A DNA stretch of 64,000 nucleotides from Streptosporangium subroseum. Its GTDB lineage: Bacteria; Actinomycetota; Actinomycetes; Streptosporangiales; Streptosporangiaceae. The notes beneath the pieces were generated by a model, which was not told the DNA's origin, made no database searches, and saw nothing but the letters and a program-made list of their open reading frames with translations. Of this stretch, positions 35,471-44,454 are shown one piece after another. The stretch covers positions 43,248-107,247 of the forward strand of contig NZ_FZOD01000026.1 of the NCBI RefSeq assembly GCF_900188345.1. Reading direction: 5' to 3'. Position numbers and translations under genes: made by a program. The first letter of the stretch is position 1. Every line of letters starts with the position of its first letter.

Positions 35471-38400
35471 CGGGCGACCTCGAGATTGTACGTTGCCTGG
35501 TAAAGGCGGGTGGCGGCGTTTTCGTCTGGTATGCCGGCCCCATCAAGGACCTGGACATAACGCGACGTCTCGTCGTCGAACAGCATGCCGATCCGGGCAC
35601 GAAGATCGCTTCGGGCCTTGACGCCGATGTTGCGCAACGACTCGGCACCGAGCAGCGCGTGCACCAGCCGCTGCGGCAGCGCACCGGCGATGCCTCCGGC
35701 CTCGGCCGAGCCGTTGCCGAGCAGCCCTACGGTCAAGATCAACGCCAGGGACTCGACGTCGAACGAGATCACCCTGGCAACCGACCGCTTGGTCACACCC
35801 TCGGTCCGGATCAGCTCGATGATGTGGTCCTGCCAGGCGGCGACGACCCGGCTGGTCTTGCGCAGCAGCTCGTCGGAGGCGCGGCCGAGACCCGGGGTGT
35901 CGACCAGGATCTTCCCCGTGCTCTGGCGGTGCAGCCAGCGAGCGGCGGTCTCCTCGGCGGCCCGCTGCGCCGCCGATACGACGACCGACTCCAGCCCGGC
36001 CCGCAGTGCGGACTTGAGCGCGCTGAGCCGCTCGGGGGCCTGCTGAGTCGCCTTCCCCGCGAAGCGGCCGGGCTTGCGCAGGTGCAGAGTCCGCATGAGG
36101 TCGCCGGACCCGGCGAAGTCCTGCCACCGGGCGAGCACCTCACCGCGGAGCAGCGAGCCGTTCCTGGTGGTCTCCTCGATCTCGGTCATCGCATGGATAT
36201 ACGCGGCGTCCACGTCGGTACGGAGGTCGCTCCTGAAGGAGACCTGGGCCTCCAGCTGCTTGGCCAGCGCGGGGATACGGGTGCGAAAGCTGTTCAACGC
36301 TCCGAACAGGGTCGCCTGTACGGCCTGCGCCCGCCGCCGGTCGTCGACCGAAAGCTCGGTCAGCCAGAGCCGGAGCTCGGTGACCTCGTGGTCGGGAAGC
36401 ATGCCGTCGGTGGCCTTGCTCTCGTTGATGACAAACCGGTCGACCTCGCCGAGGCCGTACTCGGTCAGCATCCTGACGAAGTGCTTGGTGACCACCTCGC
36501 GGGACTGGGGCGACACCCGGGAGAGCACGATGGCCAACCGTGCTCCGCGCTCCTTGGCCAGGCGGAGCAGTCGCCAGGCCGGTGCGTCGGCGTAACGGGC
36601 CGCGGTGGTGACGAAGATCCACAGGTCGGCCGCGTCGAGCATGCGGTGAGCGATCTCGTGGTGCTCCTCGACGACCGAGTCGATGTCCGGGGTGTCGAGC
36701 AGCGCCACACCCGGAGGGAGGCGTTCCGTGGAGACGAGCACGAGGCCGCCGGGAGCCGTATCGGAGTCGAACTCACTCTGACGCCGCAGGCTGCCGAGCA
36801 GATCTCCCTTGGCGAACCATTCGTGGTCGTCGGGGTGGCAGGCGAGGACCGGGGTGCCTGTGGTGGGGCGGCGCACGCCGGTAGCGCTGACCTTGGCGTT
36901 GGCCAGGGTGTTGATGAGCGTGGACTTGCCCGCGCCGGTCGAGCCCGCGATGACGACGAGCGCCGGGGCGGTGCTCATGTGGACGCGGGGAATCACGTAG
37001 TCGTCGAGCTGGGCCAGGATCTCGCTCTGGGTCCGCCTGGCCTCTTCGGCGCCCGGGAGGTCCAGGTTGAAGCGGAGGTCGGTGACGCTGTTGCGCAGGG
37101 CGGTGAGCGCGTTGGTCAGGGCTTCGGAGACGACGTCCGGCAGCGGGATCTCCCGCACCCGGTCGCCCTCCGTCTCCTCGGCCTCCTCGTCGCCCTCGGC
37201 CGCGCCGCCGGTCTCGTCGTCGGTCCTGTCGCTGTCCTCGACCTCAGCCTCAGAGCCGGAGTCGGCCTCGGGGCCAGGGTCGGAGCTGAAGTCGGCGCCG
37301 GAGCTGAGGTCATCCTCAGAGGCAGAGCTGGATTCGGAGCCGGAATCGACCTCGGCCTCGGGGTCGGAGCTGGAGTCGGAGTCGGCGCTGAGGTCATCCT
37401 CAGAGGCAGAGCTGGATTCGGAGCCGGAATTGACCTCGGTCTCGGGGTCGGAGCTGGAGTCGAGGGAGAAATCAAAGCCCGAACTGGATTCGGAGTCGAC
37501 CTCGGAGTCGGGGCCGGAACCAGAGTTCGAGCTGGATTCCGAGTCGGCCTCAGGGTCGAGGACAACGACGTTGTCCGGCTCCGGGTCCGTATCCGAGGAG
37601 TCCAGGTCGACGCCCTCGGAGCTCGTCTCGGCGTCTGCCTCGGGTAAGTCCTCGCTTGCGTCCGCACTGCCCGCGCGGAGAGGAGGAGCGCCGGTGTCCG
37701 CGTCGGCGGGGACGGTGCCCGGAGACGGAGCTCCGATCTTCCCGCCGGACCTCCCCTCCCCGGAATCCGTCTGAGATGCCCGCTCGGTGCTCTCTGTCGC
37801 GGAGGGAGTTCGTGAAGGGGCGACACCGCCATCCGGGCGTGAGGCGCCCGTACGGAAGGCCTCCGAGGGGGAGGCATCCGCGCGGGAGACACCCGCGGGG
37901 GGAGCATCCGTACGAGAGGCGGGCGTGCGGGGTGCGACCGCAGGAGGGGCGTCCGCACGGGAGAAAGCCGTGTGGAAGGCGCCAGAGGGAGGAACGTCCG
38001 CGCGGGACGCACCCGTGGGGGAGGCATCCGCGCGGGAGCCGGCCGTACGGAAGGCATTCGGGGGTAAGGCATCCGTACCTGAGTCATCCGTACGGGGGTC
38101 ACCCGCAGGGGAAGCGTTACGTGAGGCACCTGTGGGAGGAACATCCGTGGGAGAGGCGCCCGCGGGAGGAGTTCCCGTACGGGAGGTGCCCGCGGGAGGG
38201 ACACTCGGACGAGAGGCGCCGGGGGAAGCACCCGGACGGGAAGTGCCCGCAGGAGGAGCACCCGTACGAGAGGCACCCGCAGGGGGGACACTCGTGTGAG
38301 AGGCACCCGGGGCGGCGCTCGGAGGCGAAGGCAGCGCGCCGCCGCTCGCCGGCGAGGCACCCGCACCGGAACCCGGCGCGTTCGCATCCCCGCGCGAAAC

Positions 38401-39168
38401 ATCCTTACCCGCGGTCAAAGAGGCAATGGTCGCCTCAGCAGCCGCAGCCGCCACACGGAAGGCGGCGAACGCATCCTCCGAAGACGACGGAGCGGCACCT
38501 CTGTCCGTACGGGAGGCACTCGCAGGAGAAACGCCCCCGGGAGAGGCACCCGCAGGGGAAGAATTACGCGAGGCATCCCCAGGGGAGACACCCGGGCGAG
38601 AGGCGCCCGCAGGAGGAACTCCCGTGCGAGAGGCACCCGCGGGAGGGACACTCGGACGAGAGGCGCCGGGGGAAGCACCCGCCGGGGAGGCACCCGGACG
38701 AGAAGTGCCCGCAGGAGGAGCACCCGTACGAGAGGCACCCGCAGGGGGAACACTCGTGCGAGAGGCACCCGGGGCGGCGCTCGGAGGCGAAGACGGCGCG
38801 CTGCCGCTCGCCGGCGAGGCACCCGCACCGGAACCCGGCGCGTTCGCATCCCCGCGCGAAACATCCTTACCCGCGGTCAAAGAGGCAATGGTCGCCTCAG
38901 CAGCCGCAGCCGCCACACGGAAGGCGGCGAACGCATCCTCCGAAGACGACGGAGCGGCACCGCCGGCGTCCTTCCCATTGGGAGCCGAGGCACGGGCCTG
39001 GATGGAGGCCGCGTCATCGTCGGGACGAATGGCGCCGAAGATGACCGTTTTCTCTCCGGGGGACTCGGCATCGTCCGGAGAGGTGTCGCCGGACGGCTCC
39101 TGAGGATTGCCGGCGCGGCGGTTGTCACGCCCACCCCTGTGAGGAGGCATGTTGGCAGCCGGTTTCAC
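35467..39168 (-). CDS. Giant dynamin-like GTPase with repeat-expanded disordered N-terminus
   Basis: 1233-aa protein. Residues 1 to about 480 are low complexity: 8-aa PPAGASRT-type repeats plus two copies of a 91-residue block (SSSEDAFAAFRVAAAAAEA...). Residues about 500-640 are an acidic Ser/Asp/Glu tract. The GTPase domain starts near 690: AGSTGAGKST (about 739-748), VRRPTTGTP, LLDTPDIDSV. The C-terminal 350 residues are helical. GTG 39168 overlaps the cobA stop; a downstream ATG 39150 has no ribosome-binding site. It is paired with the GTPase at 33830. The size is far above the family norm because of the N-terminal expansion. Confidence 0.85.
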   Translation of the reverse strand: MKPAANMPPHRGGRDNRRAGNPQEPSGDTSPDDAESPGEKTVIFGAIRPDDDAASIQARASAPNGKDAGGAAPSSSEDAFAAFRVAAAAAEATIASLTAGKDVSRGDANAPGSGAGASPASGSAPSSPPSAAPGASRTSVPPAGASRTGAPPAGTSRPGASPAGASPGASRPSVPPAGASRTGVPPAGASRPGVSPGDASRNSSPAGASPGGVSPASASRTDRGAAPSSSEDAFAAFRVAAAAAEATIASLTAGKDVSRGDANAPGSGAGASPASGGALPSPPSAAPGASHTSVPPAGASRTGAPPAGTSRPGASPGASRPSVPPAGTSRTGTPPAGASPTDVPPTGASRNASPAGDPRTDDSGTDALPPNAFRTAGSRADASPTGASRADVPPSGAFHTAFSRADAPPAVAPRTPASRTDAPPAGVSRADASPSEAFRTGASRPDGGVAPSRTPSATESTERASQTDSGEGRSGGKIGAPSPGTVPADADTGAPPLRAGSADASEDLPEADAETSSEGVDLDSSDTDPEPDNVVVLDPEADSESSSNSGSGPDSEVDSESSSGFDFSLDSSSDPETEVNSGSESSSASEDDLSADSDSSSDPEAEVDSGSESSSASEDDLSSGADFSSDPGPEADSGSEAEVEDSDRTDDETGGAAEGDEEAEETEGDRVREIPLPDVVSEALTNALTALRNSVTDLRFNLDLPGAEEARRTQSEILAQLDDYVIPRVHMSTAPALVVIAGSTGAGKSTLINTLANAKVSATGVRRPTTGTPVLACHPDDHEWFAKGDLLGSLRRQSEFDSDTAPGGLVLVSTERLPPGVALLDTPDIDSVVEEHHEIAHRMLDAADLWIFVTTAARYADAPAWRLLRLAKERGARLAIVLSRVSPQSREVVTKHFVRMLTEYGLGEVDRFVINESKATDGMLPDHEVTELRLWLTELSVDDRRRAQAVQATLFGALNSFRTRIPALAKQLEAQVSFRSDLRTDVDAAYIHAMTEIEETTRNGSLLRGEVLARWQDFAGSGDLMRTLHLRKPGRFAGKATQQAPERLSALKSALRAGLESVVVSAAQRAAEETAARWLHRQSTGKILVDTPGLGRASDELLRKTSRVVAAWQDHIIELIRTEGVTKRSVARVISFDVESLALILTVGLLGNGSAEAGGIAGALPQRLVHALLGAESLRNIGVKARSDLRARIGMLFDDETSRYVQVLDGAGIPDENAATRLYQATYNLEVAR
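37304..37462. repeat. 84-bp in-frame tandem repeat in the acidic linker
   Basis: CTGAGGTCATCCTCAGAGGC begins at 37304 and again at 37388, with nearly identical following sequence (coding SGSESSSASEDDLS on the minus strand). The period of 84 nt keeps the frame (28 residues). Confidence 0.8.
38230..38964. repeat. Duplicated 273-bp block (period 462 bp) inside the GTPase gene
   Basis: Sequence from about 38230 to 38502 recurs at about 38692 to 38964 with only a few substitutions; for example ACCCGCACCGG is at 38359 and 38821. The offset of 462 nt is 154 codons, so the frame is kept. Between and beyond the copies run shorter PPAGASR-coding units with small in-frame indels. Confidence 0.85.
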
Positions 39169-40397
39169 GGTACCCGCTCCGCTCGAACCATCTCGACCTC
39201 CTGGCCGACCTTCACGACATCGCCGACGATCACGATCGCAGGTGGCCGAATCCCAGCCGCGGTCACGCGCTCTGCCACCGTGGACAGCGTGGCAAAAAGA
39301 GCTCGCTGGGTGGGAAGAGTACCGTCCTGTACCACCATTACGGGAGTTTCCGGCGAACGTCCGTCTCGGATGAGCGTTTCGGCAATTGCGCCGATTCGTT
39401 CGACGGCCATCATGAGCACCAGAGTTCCAGCGGATCTTGCCAGATTTGGCCAGTCAACGGTGGATTTAGCATCACCCGGCGGAACATGTACGGAGACCAC
39501 ATGGAACTCCTGGCTTACGCCGCGGTGCGTCACCGGCACGTTGGCCGCGGCGGGCACCGCGACCGGACTGGTGATCCCGGGAACCACGATGACCGGGATG
39601 CCCTCGCGGGCGCAGGCGAGCATCTCCTCGCCGCCCCGCCCGAAGACGAACGGATCGCCGCCCTTGAGCCGCACCACGAACTTGCCCTGTTTCGCGTGCT
39701 GGATCAGCAGCTCGTTGATCTTCTCCTGGGCCATGTAGCGGCCGTAGGGGATCTTCGCGGCGTCGATCAACTCGACGTCCGGGGACAGCTCGTCGAGCAG
39801 GGCCTGCGGGGCGAGCCGATCGGCGATGACCACGTCCGCCTGGGCGAGCAACTGCCGTCCTCGAACCGTGATCAGCCCGGGATCGCCGGGACCGCCGCCG
39901 ACCAGGGCGACGCCGACGGGCTTGGTGCGGTTGCGCCGGGCGTCGACCGTGCCGTCCCGGAGCGCTTCCACGACGGCGTCCCTGATCCCGGCCGCCCGCC
40001 GGGGGTCACCGCCGGCGGTGACCGCCACGCTGATCTCGTCCACCTTGCCGCTCGCGGGGGTCCAGGCGGCCGACGCGTCCTTGTCATCGGCGCGTACGCA
40101 CCAGATCCGCTTGGCCTCGGCCTCTGCGGCCACCGCGGTGTTCACCGCGCGGTCGTTGGTGCATGCCTGGACCAGCCAGGCCCCGTCCAGGTCGCCGACC
40201 TGGTACGGCCTGGCCTCCCAGGTCACACGACCGGTGGCGATGAGATCGTCGAGAGCGTGCGTGACGCTCGTCGAGACGATGGTGACCAGGGCACCCGCTT
40301 CGAGCAGCGCCGGAACCCGCCGCTGCGCGACGCGTCCACCACCGACGACGAGCACCCGCCGCCCGGAGAGGCGCAAACCGAGCAGGTAGGGCGACAT
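39165..40397 (-). CDS. cobA: Siroheme synthase-type uroporphyrinogen-III C-methyltransferase (CysG-N/CobA fusion)
   Basis: 410-aa bifunctional protein. N-terminal precorrin-2 dehydrogenase/ferrochelatase-like part (about 1-150; VLVVGGGRVAQRR is the NAD site) followed by SUMT (about 160-400; GGGPGDPGLITVRG and RLKGGDPFVFGRGGEE bind SAM). It commits uroporphyrinogen III to siroheme and cobalamin. ATG 40397. It is downstream of cobT and cbiX on the same strand, and its stop overlaps the giant GTPase start, so the GTPases may be on its transcript. Confidence 0.93.
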   Translation of the reverse strand: MSPYLLGLRLSGRRVLVVGGGRVAQRRVPALLEAGALVTIVSTSVTHALDDLIATGRVTWEARPYQVGDLDGAWLVQACTNDRAVNTAVAAEAEAKRIWCVRADDKDASAAWTPASGKVDEISVAVTAGGDPRRAAGIRDAVVEALRDGTVDARRNRTKPVGVALVGGGPGDPGLITVRGRQLLAQADVVIADRLAPQALLDELSPDVELIDAAKIPYGRYMAQEKINELLIQHAKQGKFVVRLKGGDPFVFGRGGEEMLACAREGIPVIVVPGITSPVAVPAAANVPVTHRGVSQEFHVVSVHVPPGDAKSTVDWPNLARSAGTLVLMMAVERIGAIAETLIRDGRSPETPVMVVQDGTLPTQRALFATLSTVAERVTAAGIRPPAIVIVGDVVKVGQEVEMVRAERVP

Positions 40398-40551
40398 GGC
40401 GGCAAATCTCCCGTTCGCGATGAACCGTGAAGCACGGCGTGTTAATAGGTAAACCTACCGGCTAATGACGCCTTCTTTGCTGCCTCTGCGTTAACAAGGG
40501 TAAAGAAGCGGCGGACTACCATTCACCGGTACGCTCCAAGCATTTCGCAGG
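40398..40551. other. cobA-cobT spacer, AT-richer, with hairpin
   Basis: 154 nt. CTTCTTT (40472-40478) faces AAAGAAG (40502-40508), a loose stem that could end the cobT message, and TTAATAGGTAAACC nearby may be part of the cobA promoter. I see no cobalamin-riboswitch core. Confidence 0.4.
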
Positions 40552-41700
40552 TCAGGCCTCCTTGTCGCTGACACCGGCCGAATCGAAGGTCGCCACCTCG
40601 TGCATGACCCTGACGGCCGCGCAAACAATCGGGTAAGCGAGCAGACCGCCCGTGCCCTCGCCGAGCCGGAGCTCCAGTTCCACCAGGGGGCGCAGGCCCA
40701 GGTGGCCGAGCGCGACGGCGTGACCCGGCTCGGCGGAACGGTGTCCGGCCACGCAGTGGTCCACGACGGCGGGGGCCAGCGCCGCCGCCGCCAGCGCCGC
40801 CGATCCCGCGATGACACCGTCCAGGATGACCGGCACCCCGGCGGCCGCCCCGCCCAGGATGAATCCGGCGATCGCCGCGTGCTCCAGCCCGCCGACCGCG
40901 GCCAGCGTCTCCATGGCCGAGGCCACCGTCTGGAACGGCGCCGCCTGCCCCGTCGGTGCCGCCCCTGCCACCGGGGCCGCCTGCGCCGTCCGGGGGGCGG
41001 CGTCCGGCTCCCGCGTCAGGCCGTTCACGTGGAGGGCCCGCCGGACCACCTCGATCTTGCGCTCCAGCGTCTTGTCGTCGACCCCGGTCCCCCTGCCCGT
41101 CGCGACGGCCGCGTCCTGTCCGGTGAACGCGCAGATCAGGGCGGCCGAGGCGGTGGTGTTGGCGATGCCCATGTCTCCGGTGATCAGACAGCGGGCGCCC
41201 TGGTCCACGAGCTCGCGAGCCACGGTTATCCCGGCCTCCAGGGCCTCGGCCACCTGCCGGGCGGTCATCGCCGGCCCCTGGGACAGGTCGGCCGTGCCGT
41301 ACGCGACCTTGCTGATTCTCAGGCCGGGCGCCGGATCGAGATCGGCGGCCACGCCGACGTCGACGACCGTCACCGAGGCGCCGACCTGGGCCGCGAAGGC
41401 GTTGGCCACGGCGCCGCCCGCGAGGAAGTTGCCGACCATCTGGAGGGTGACCTCCTGCGGCCACGGGCTCACTCCCTGAGCATGAACGCCGTGATCGGCA
41501 GCGAAGATCGCCAAAGCCGCCGGGGCGGGGAGCGGCGGCGGGCTGACGGCCGCGGCTCCGGCCAGCCGTATCGCCACCTCCTCCAGCGTGCCCAGCGCGC
41601 CTCGGGGCTTGGTCAGCCGGTCTTGATGGGCTCGCGCCTCGGCGACGGCCGCCGGATCGGCCGGCCGGATCGCGGCAATGGTCTGCTCAAGGATGGTCAT
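40552..41700 (-). CDS. cobT: Nicotinate-nucleotide--dimethylbenzimidazole phosphoribosyltransferase
   Basis: 382-aa enzyme that makes alpha-ribazole phosphate for the lower ligand of cobalamin. Family blocks seen: KPRGALGTLE near the N-terminus, FAADHGVHAQGVSPWPQEVT, GDMGIANTTASAAL, GRGTGVDD and EPGHAVALGHLGLRPLVEL. Around residues 235-265 it carries an Ala/Pro-rich insertion (DAAPRTAQAAPVAGAAPTGQ) not found in the usual about 350-aa enzyme. ATG 41700 is chosen; AGGGGA lies about 12 nt upstream within a hairpin-forming leader. Confidence 0.94.
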   Translation of the reverse strand: MTILEQTIAAIRPADPAAVAEARAHQDRLTKPRGALGTLEEVAIRLAGAAAVSPPPLPAPAALAIFAADHGVHAQGVSPWPQEVTLQMVGNFLAGGAVANAFAAQVGASVTVVDVGVAADLDPAPGLRISKVAYGTADLSQGPAMTARQVAEALEAGITVARELVDQGARCLITGDMGIANTTASAALICAFTGQDAAVATGRGTGVDDKTLERKIEVVRRALHVNGLTREPDAAPRTAQAAPVAGAAPTGQAAPFQTVASAMETLAAVGGLEHAAIAGFILGGAAAGVPVILDGVIAGSAALAAAALAPAVVDHCVAGHRSAEPGHAVALGHLGLRPLVELELRLGEGTGGLLAYPIVCAAVRVMHEVATFDSAGVSDKEA

Positions 41701-41710
41701 GCGGTCCAGT

Positions 41711-41747
41711 GTCCCCTGAAAGGGGCGTTTCAGGGACTTCAGGGGAC
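41711..41747 (-). promoter_or_regulatory. Alternative hairpins in the cbiX-cobT spacer
   Basis: GTCCCCTGAA (41711-41720) pairs perfectly with TTCAGGGGAC (41738-41747), while TCCCCTGAAA (from 41712) can instead pair with TTTCAGGGA (41728-41736). The two stems share a strand and lie just upstream of the cobT start, overlapping its ribosome-binding region. Confidence 0.55.
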
Positions 41748-41768
41748 ATGAGGGACTCGGGGAAAAGG

Positions 41769-42596
41769 TCACCAGGCGATGCCACTGAGCGCCTCCTCGT
41801 AGCGTTCGATGACCACGTCGGCCAGGCCCTCGCAGTCGCCGATGACGTCGGCGCAGCGGACATCCAGGTCGGAGTGGCCTGCGGCGTAGGCCATGGCCTG
41901 GGCCCAGACGCGGTCCAGCAGGCCACCGGCGAACAGCAGGTAGGGCACGAGGATCACGCGCTTGGCGCCGAGGCGGCGGCAGCGCTCGATGCCTCCGGGA
42001 ACGCCGGGCGGGGTGAGGGAGATGAAGGCGGTCTCCACCGTCATGTATTCGTGGGCGTGGGTCTCCCAGAAAAGGCGGGAGACACGGTGCACGTCGGCGT
42101 TGGTGGCCGGGTCGGTGGAGCCGTCGCCGACCAGAACCACGGCGGTCTCGCCGATGTCGATGTGCTCGGGCTCCTCGTCGAACGGCCCGGCCGCCGCCGG
42201 GACCAGCCGGAGGCTGGCGACCTCGGCCGCGGCGTCGGCCAGACGCTCGGCGAGCAGCGACAGGATGCGGGGATCAGAACCCAGCGGGCGGCCGTAGTCG
42301 CAGGTGAGCATGGGGTGCTTCTCCTGCTCACGCGCCATCGCGGAGGGAATGTCGGCGCCCAGCCACACATCTCCCGTGAGGCTCATCGGCAACGTCACCA
42401 CACGATGGTGCCCGCGCGCGACCAGCGAGGAGATCGAGTCGCTGAGACGGGGCTTGGCCCTGGCGATGTATCCGCCGGACACGTCGGCCGCCGTCTGATC
42501 CAGGCGACAGCGGAGTCGGTGGATGAACCTACCGAATTCGGCTGATCCATTGTCATAGTGCGAGCCCTGCCCGATGAGCAGCAGCGGCGGTTTCAT
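41769..42596 (-). CDS. cbiX: Sirohydrochlorin cobaltochelatase/ferrochelatase CbiX-type
   Basis: 275-aa class II chelatase inserting Co or Fe into sirohydrochlorin. Two CbiX half-domains: LLIGQGSHYDNGSAEFG at the N-terminus and VVLVGDGSTDPATNAD in the middle. The first has a His in the position that binds metal (GQGSH); in the second half GDGSTD replaces it. Typical for actinomycete two-domain forms. First gene of the cbiX-cobT-cobA set; cobT starts 68 nt downstream. Confidence 0.9.
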   Translation of the reverse strand: MKPPLLLIGQGSHYDNGSAEFGRFIHRLRCRLDQTAADVSGGYIARAKPRLSDSISSLVARGHHRVVTLPMSLTGDVWLGADIPSAMAREQEKHPMLTCDYGRPLGSDPRILSLLAERLADAAAEVASLRLVPAAAGPFDEEPEHIDIGETAVVLVGDGSTDPATNADVHRVSRLFWETHAHEYMTVETAFISLTPPGVPGGIERCRRLGAKRVILVPYLLFAGGLLDRVWAQAMAYAAGHSDLDVRCADVIGDCEGLADVVIERYEEALSGIAW

Positions 42597-42979
42597 AGAG
42601 AACAGGACTCCAATGACCTTGACCTGGGATTATGCGATCGCGAGTCGCGAGGATATCCGATAACGTCACGCCATGAACAGGTAACGGATCAATAAACTTT
42701 CCCTGGTCATGTCGGAGCGGGACGGACGAAGAAGATCAAATCAACGGCGGTCGCGGATGGCACGCCCGACCGGGCCGGACGGTCAGCGCGAAGACATGGA
42801 TCCGCGCGCGATCCGGAGACGTGGACCCACGCGCCTTCGGCACGGTAGCCGTGCTCGCCGGAGACGTCCAGCGCGGTCGGCGGGCCGTGGCGCCGCCCGG
42901 AACCCGCCCGGCACGCTCGCCCCGGCGGGCCGCGGCTTTCTCACCGTTCTCCGCCTCCCCCGCCGCAATCAGGCGTGGA
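42597..42979. other. Intergenic region with cbiX promoter
   Basis: 383 nt between two minus-strand genes. Near 42630-42700 the sequence is AT-richer (TTATGCGATCGC, AATAAACTTTCC) and presumably holds the cbiX promoter. A GCGATCGCGAGTCGC stretch near 42635 is partly palindromic. The rest is GC-rich with no convincing frame. Confidence 0.4.
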
Positions 42980-43522
42980 TCAGACCGAATCGGTTCTGAG
43001 CAGACCGAACACCACCAGGTCGCACGGGCCGCCCGCGTTCGTCCCGGCGGCGCGCAGCACCCCCTCCCTGACGAACCCGGCCTTCTCGGCGACCCGGAGG
43101 GAGGCGACGTTGTCCAGGTTCGCGCGGAGCTCGATCCTGTGCAGTTCGGTGGCCGCGAACACCCAGCCCGCCACGCCGCGCACGGCCTCGGGAGCGTAGC
43201 CCCGGCCGCGGTGCAGCGGGTGCACGCCGTACCCCACCTCGGTGGTTCCCGCGCCCCAGAGGGTCCTGTACAGGCTGATCGCGCCCACGATGAGCTCGTC
43301 GGCCTCCATCGCCAGATGCACGCCCTGACCCGAGCGGTGCAGCTCGTGCACCCCGTGAGCGAGCCACTGGGAGATGCCGGACGGGTGGCCGGGCGCGCTG
43401 GGCGGAAGGAACCGCGCACGCGCCTCGACCACCTCGCGGATACGTCTCTCGTCGCCGGAGGCGAAGGGACGGAGCACGAGCCGTTCGGTCTTGACGGACA
43501 GATCAGGTGCGAAGGCGGTCAC
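42980..43522 (-). CDS. GNAT family acetyltransferase (RimJ/RimL type)
   Basis: 180-aa acetyltransferase. It starts with the RimJ/L signature TERLVLRPFASGDERRI; the acetyl-CoA motif is YGVHPLHRGRGYAPEAV, followed by IELRANLDNVASLRVAEKAGF. GTG 43522 with AAGGGAAA upstream is the start; the long open frame 5' of it is a shadow of lutC. Probably acts on an alpha-amino group of a protein or small molecule. Confidence 0.88.
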   Translation of the reverse strand: MTAFAPDLSVKTERLVLRPFASGDERRIREVVEARARFLPPSAPGHPSGISQWLAHGVHELHRSGQGVHLAMEADELIVGAISLYRTLWGAGTTEVGYGVHPLHRGRGYAPEAVRGVAGWVFAATELHRIELRANLDNVASLRVAEKAGFVREGVLRAAGTNAGGPCDLVVFGLLRTDSV

Positions 43523-43596
43523 ACGTTTCCCTTGTCGTCTCTTGTCGCGGAGTAGGTGAGGTCTGACCGCAACCCGTGCCCGATGCCCGCCCGTCC

Positions 43597-44454
43597 TCAG
43601 CGGACGATCACGACCTCGAGCGTGCGCGGGCCGTGCACGCCCTCGACCCGGTTCAGCTCGATGTCGCTGGTCGCCGAGGGACCGCTGATCCAGGTCAGCG
43701 GCCTGGACGGGTCGAGCCGGGCGACGGCCTCCGGCACGCCCGCCACGATCTGCCCGACCCGCACCACGCACAGGTGGTAGTCCGGCACCAGGGTCAGCGC
43801 TCGCCGCCCCTGGCCCGGCCCGGCGTCCAGCACGATCGTTCCGGTCTCGGCGATCCCCACCGCGCAGCCGGTGATGACGCCGTCGACCGCGTCCAGCTCC
43901 GCCGCGCTCAGCACGGGCTCATCCCGCACGGCCCGTACGGCCCGCGTCCCCAGGTCGGCCGCGGCTCCCACCCCGGGACCGGCCGCAGCTTCCGGTTCAG
44001 GATCGGCCACGGTTTCCGTTCCGGGATCGGTCACGGCTTCCGCTCCCGGAACGGTCACGGCTCCGGGATCCACCGGCGCGGTTTCCGTCCCGAGAGCCGA
44101 CTCCACCGCCGCGACCCATTCGCCGGGCAGTCCGTCCGGCACGACCAGCCGGGTGACCGCCTGCCGTTCCAGCGCCGCCGCGATCACTCCCGCCACCTCG
44201 TCCGCGTCCACCACGTGCACCACGGCCCGGTAGTCGGCCACCCTCTCGGCGAACCGCTCCACCACCCCGGTCAGGTCCGCCGACGTGCGGTAGGCGCGGG
44301 TGATCTCGACGTCGGGGGCCCCGGCCACGGCCGTGCGGATCCTCGACAGGATCAGCTCCCTGGTCTTCGCGCTCGCGCTCGCCCGGGGTCCCCGGTCCCG
44401 TGCCTCCGCGACGGGTTCGAGGCCGGGCCGGGACTCGGCTGCTCCGCCGCTCAT
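43597..44454 (-). CDS. lutC: LUD-domain lactate utilisation protein C
   Basis: 285-aa subunit of the LutABC L-lactate oxidation complex. The LUD fold ends in GCAVGIAETGTIVLDAG, a family hallmark. Residues about 140-185 are a low-complexity insertion made of VTDPGTE/VADPEPE repeats, which lengthens it relative to the usual about 220-240 aa. The start ATG 44454 overlaps the lutB stop. Last gene of the lutABC operon. Confidence 0.9.
   Translation of the reverse strand: MSGGAAESRPGLEPVAEARDRGPRASASAKTRELILSRIRTAVAGAPDVEITRAYRTSADLTGVVERFAERVADYRAVVHVVDADEVAGVIAAALERQAVTRLVVPDGLPGEWVAAVESALGTETAPVDPGAVTVPGAEAVTDPGTETVADPEPEAAAGPGVGAAADLGTRAVRAVRDEPVLSAAELDAVDGVITGCAVGIAETGTIVLDAGPGQGRRALTLVPDYHLCVVRVGQIVAGVPEAVARLDPSRPLTWISGPSATSDIELNRVEGVHGPRTLEVVIVR

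Noticed and set aside
35410..37647. 745-codon plus-strand frame antisense to the giant GTPase, with VGAGVGVGAE repeats
   Set aside because: It mirrors the acidic repeats and conserved GTPase motifs on the other strand; high GC makes long antisense frames common, and no protein family is recognisable.
37656..39738. Long Arg/Gly/Pro-rich plus-strand frames over the repeat region
   Set aside because: Shadows of the 8-residue PPAGASRT repeats; no ribosome-binding site and extreme composition.
40398..40551. Cobalamin riboswitch before cobA
   Set aside because: The spacer is too short and lacks the conserved B12-box core.
42709..42999. 96-codon frame in the cbiX upstream region
   Set aside because: Arg-rich composition and no homology clue; overlaps the end of the GNAT gene on the other strand.
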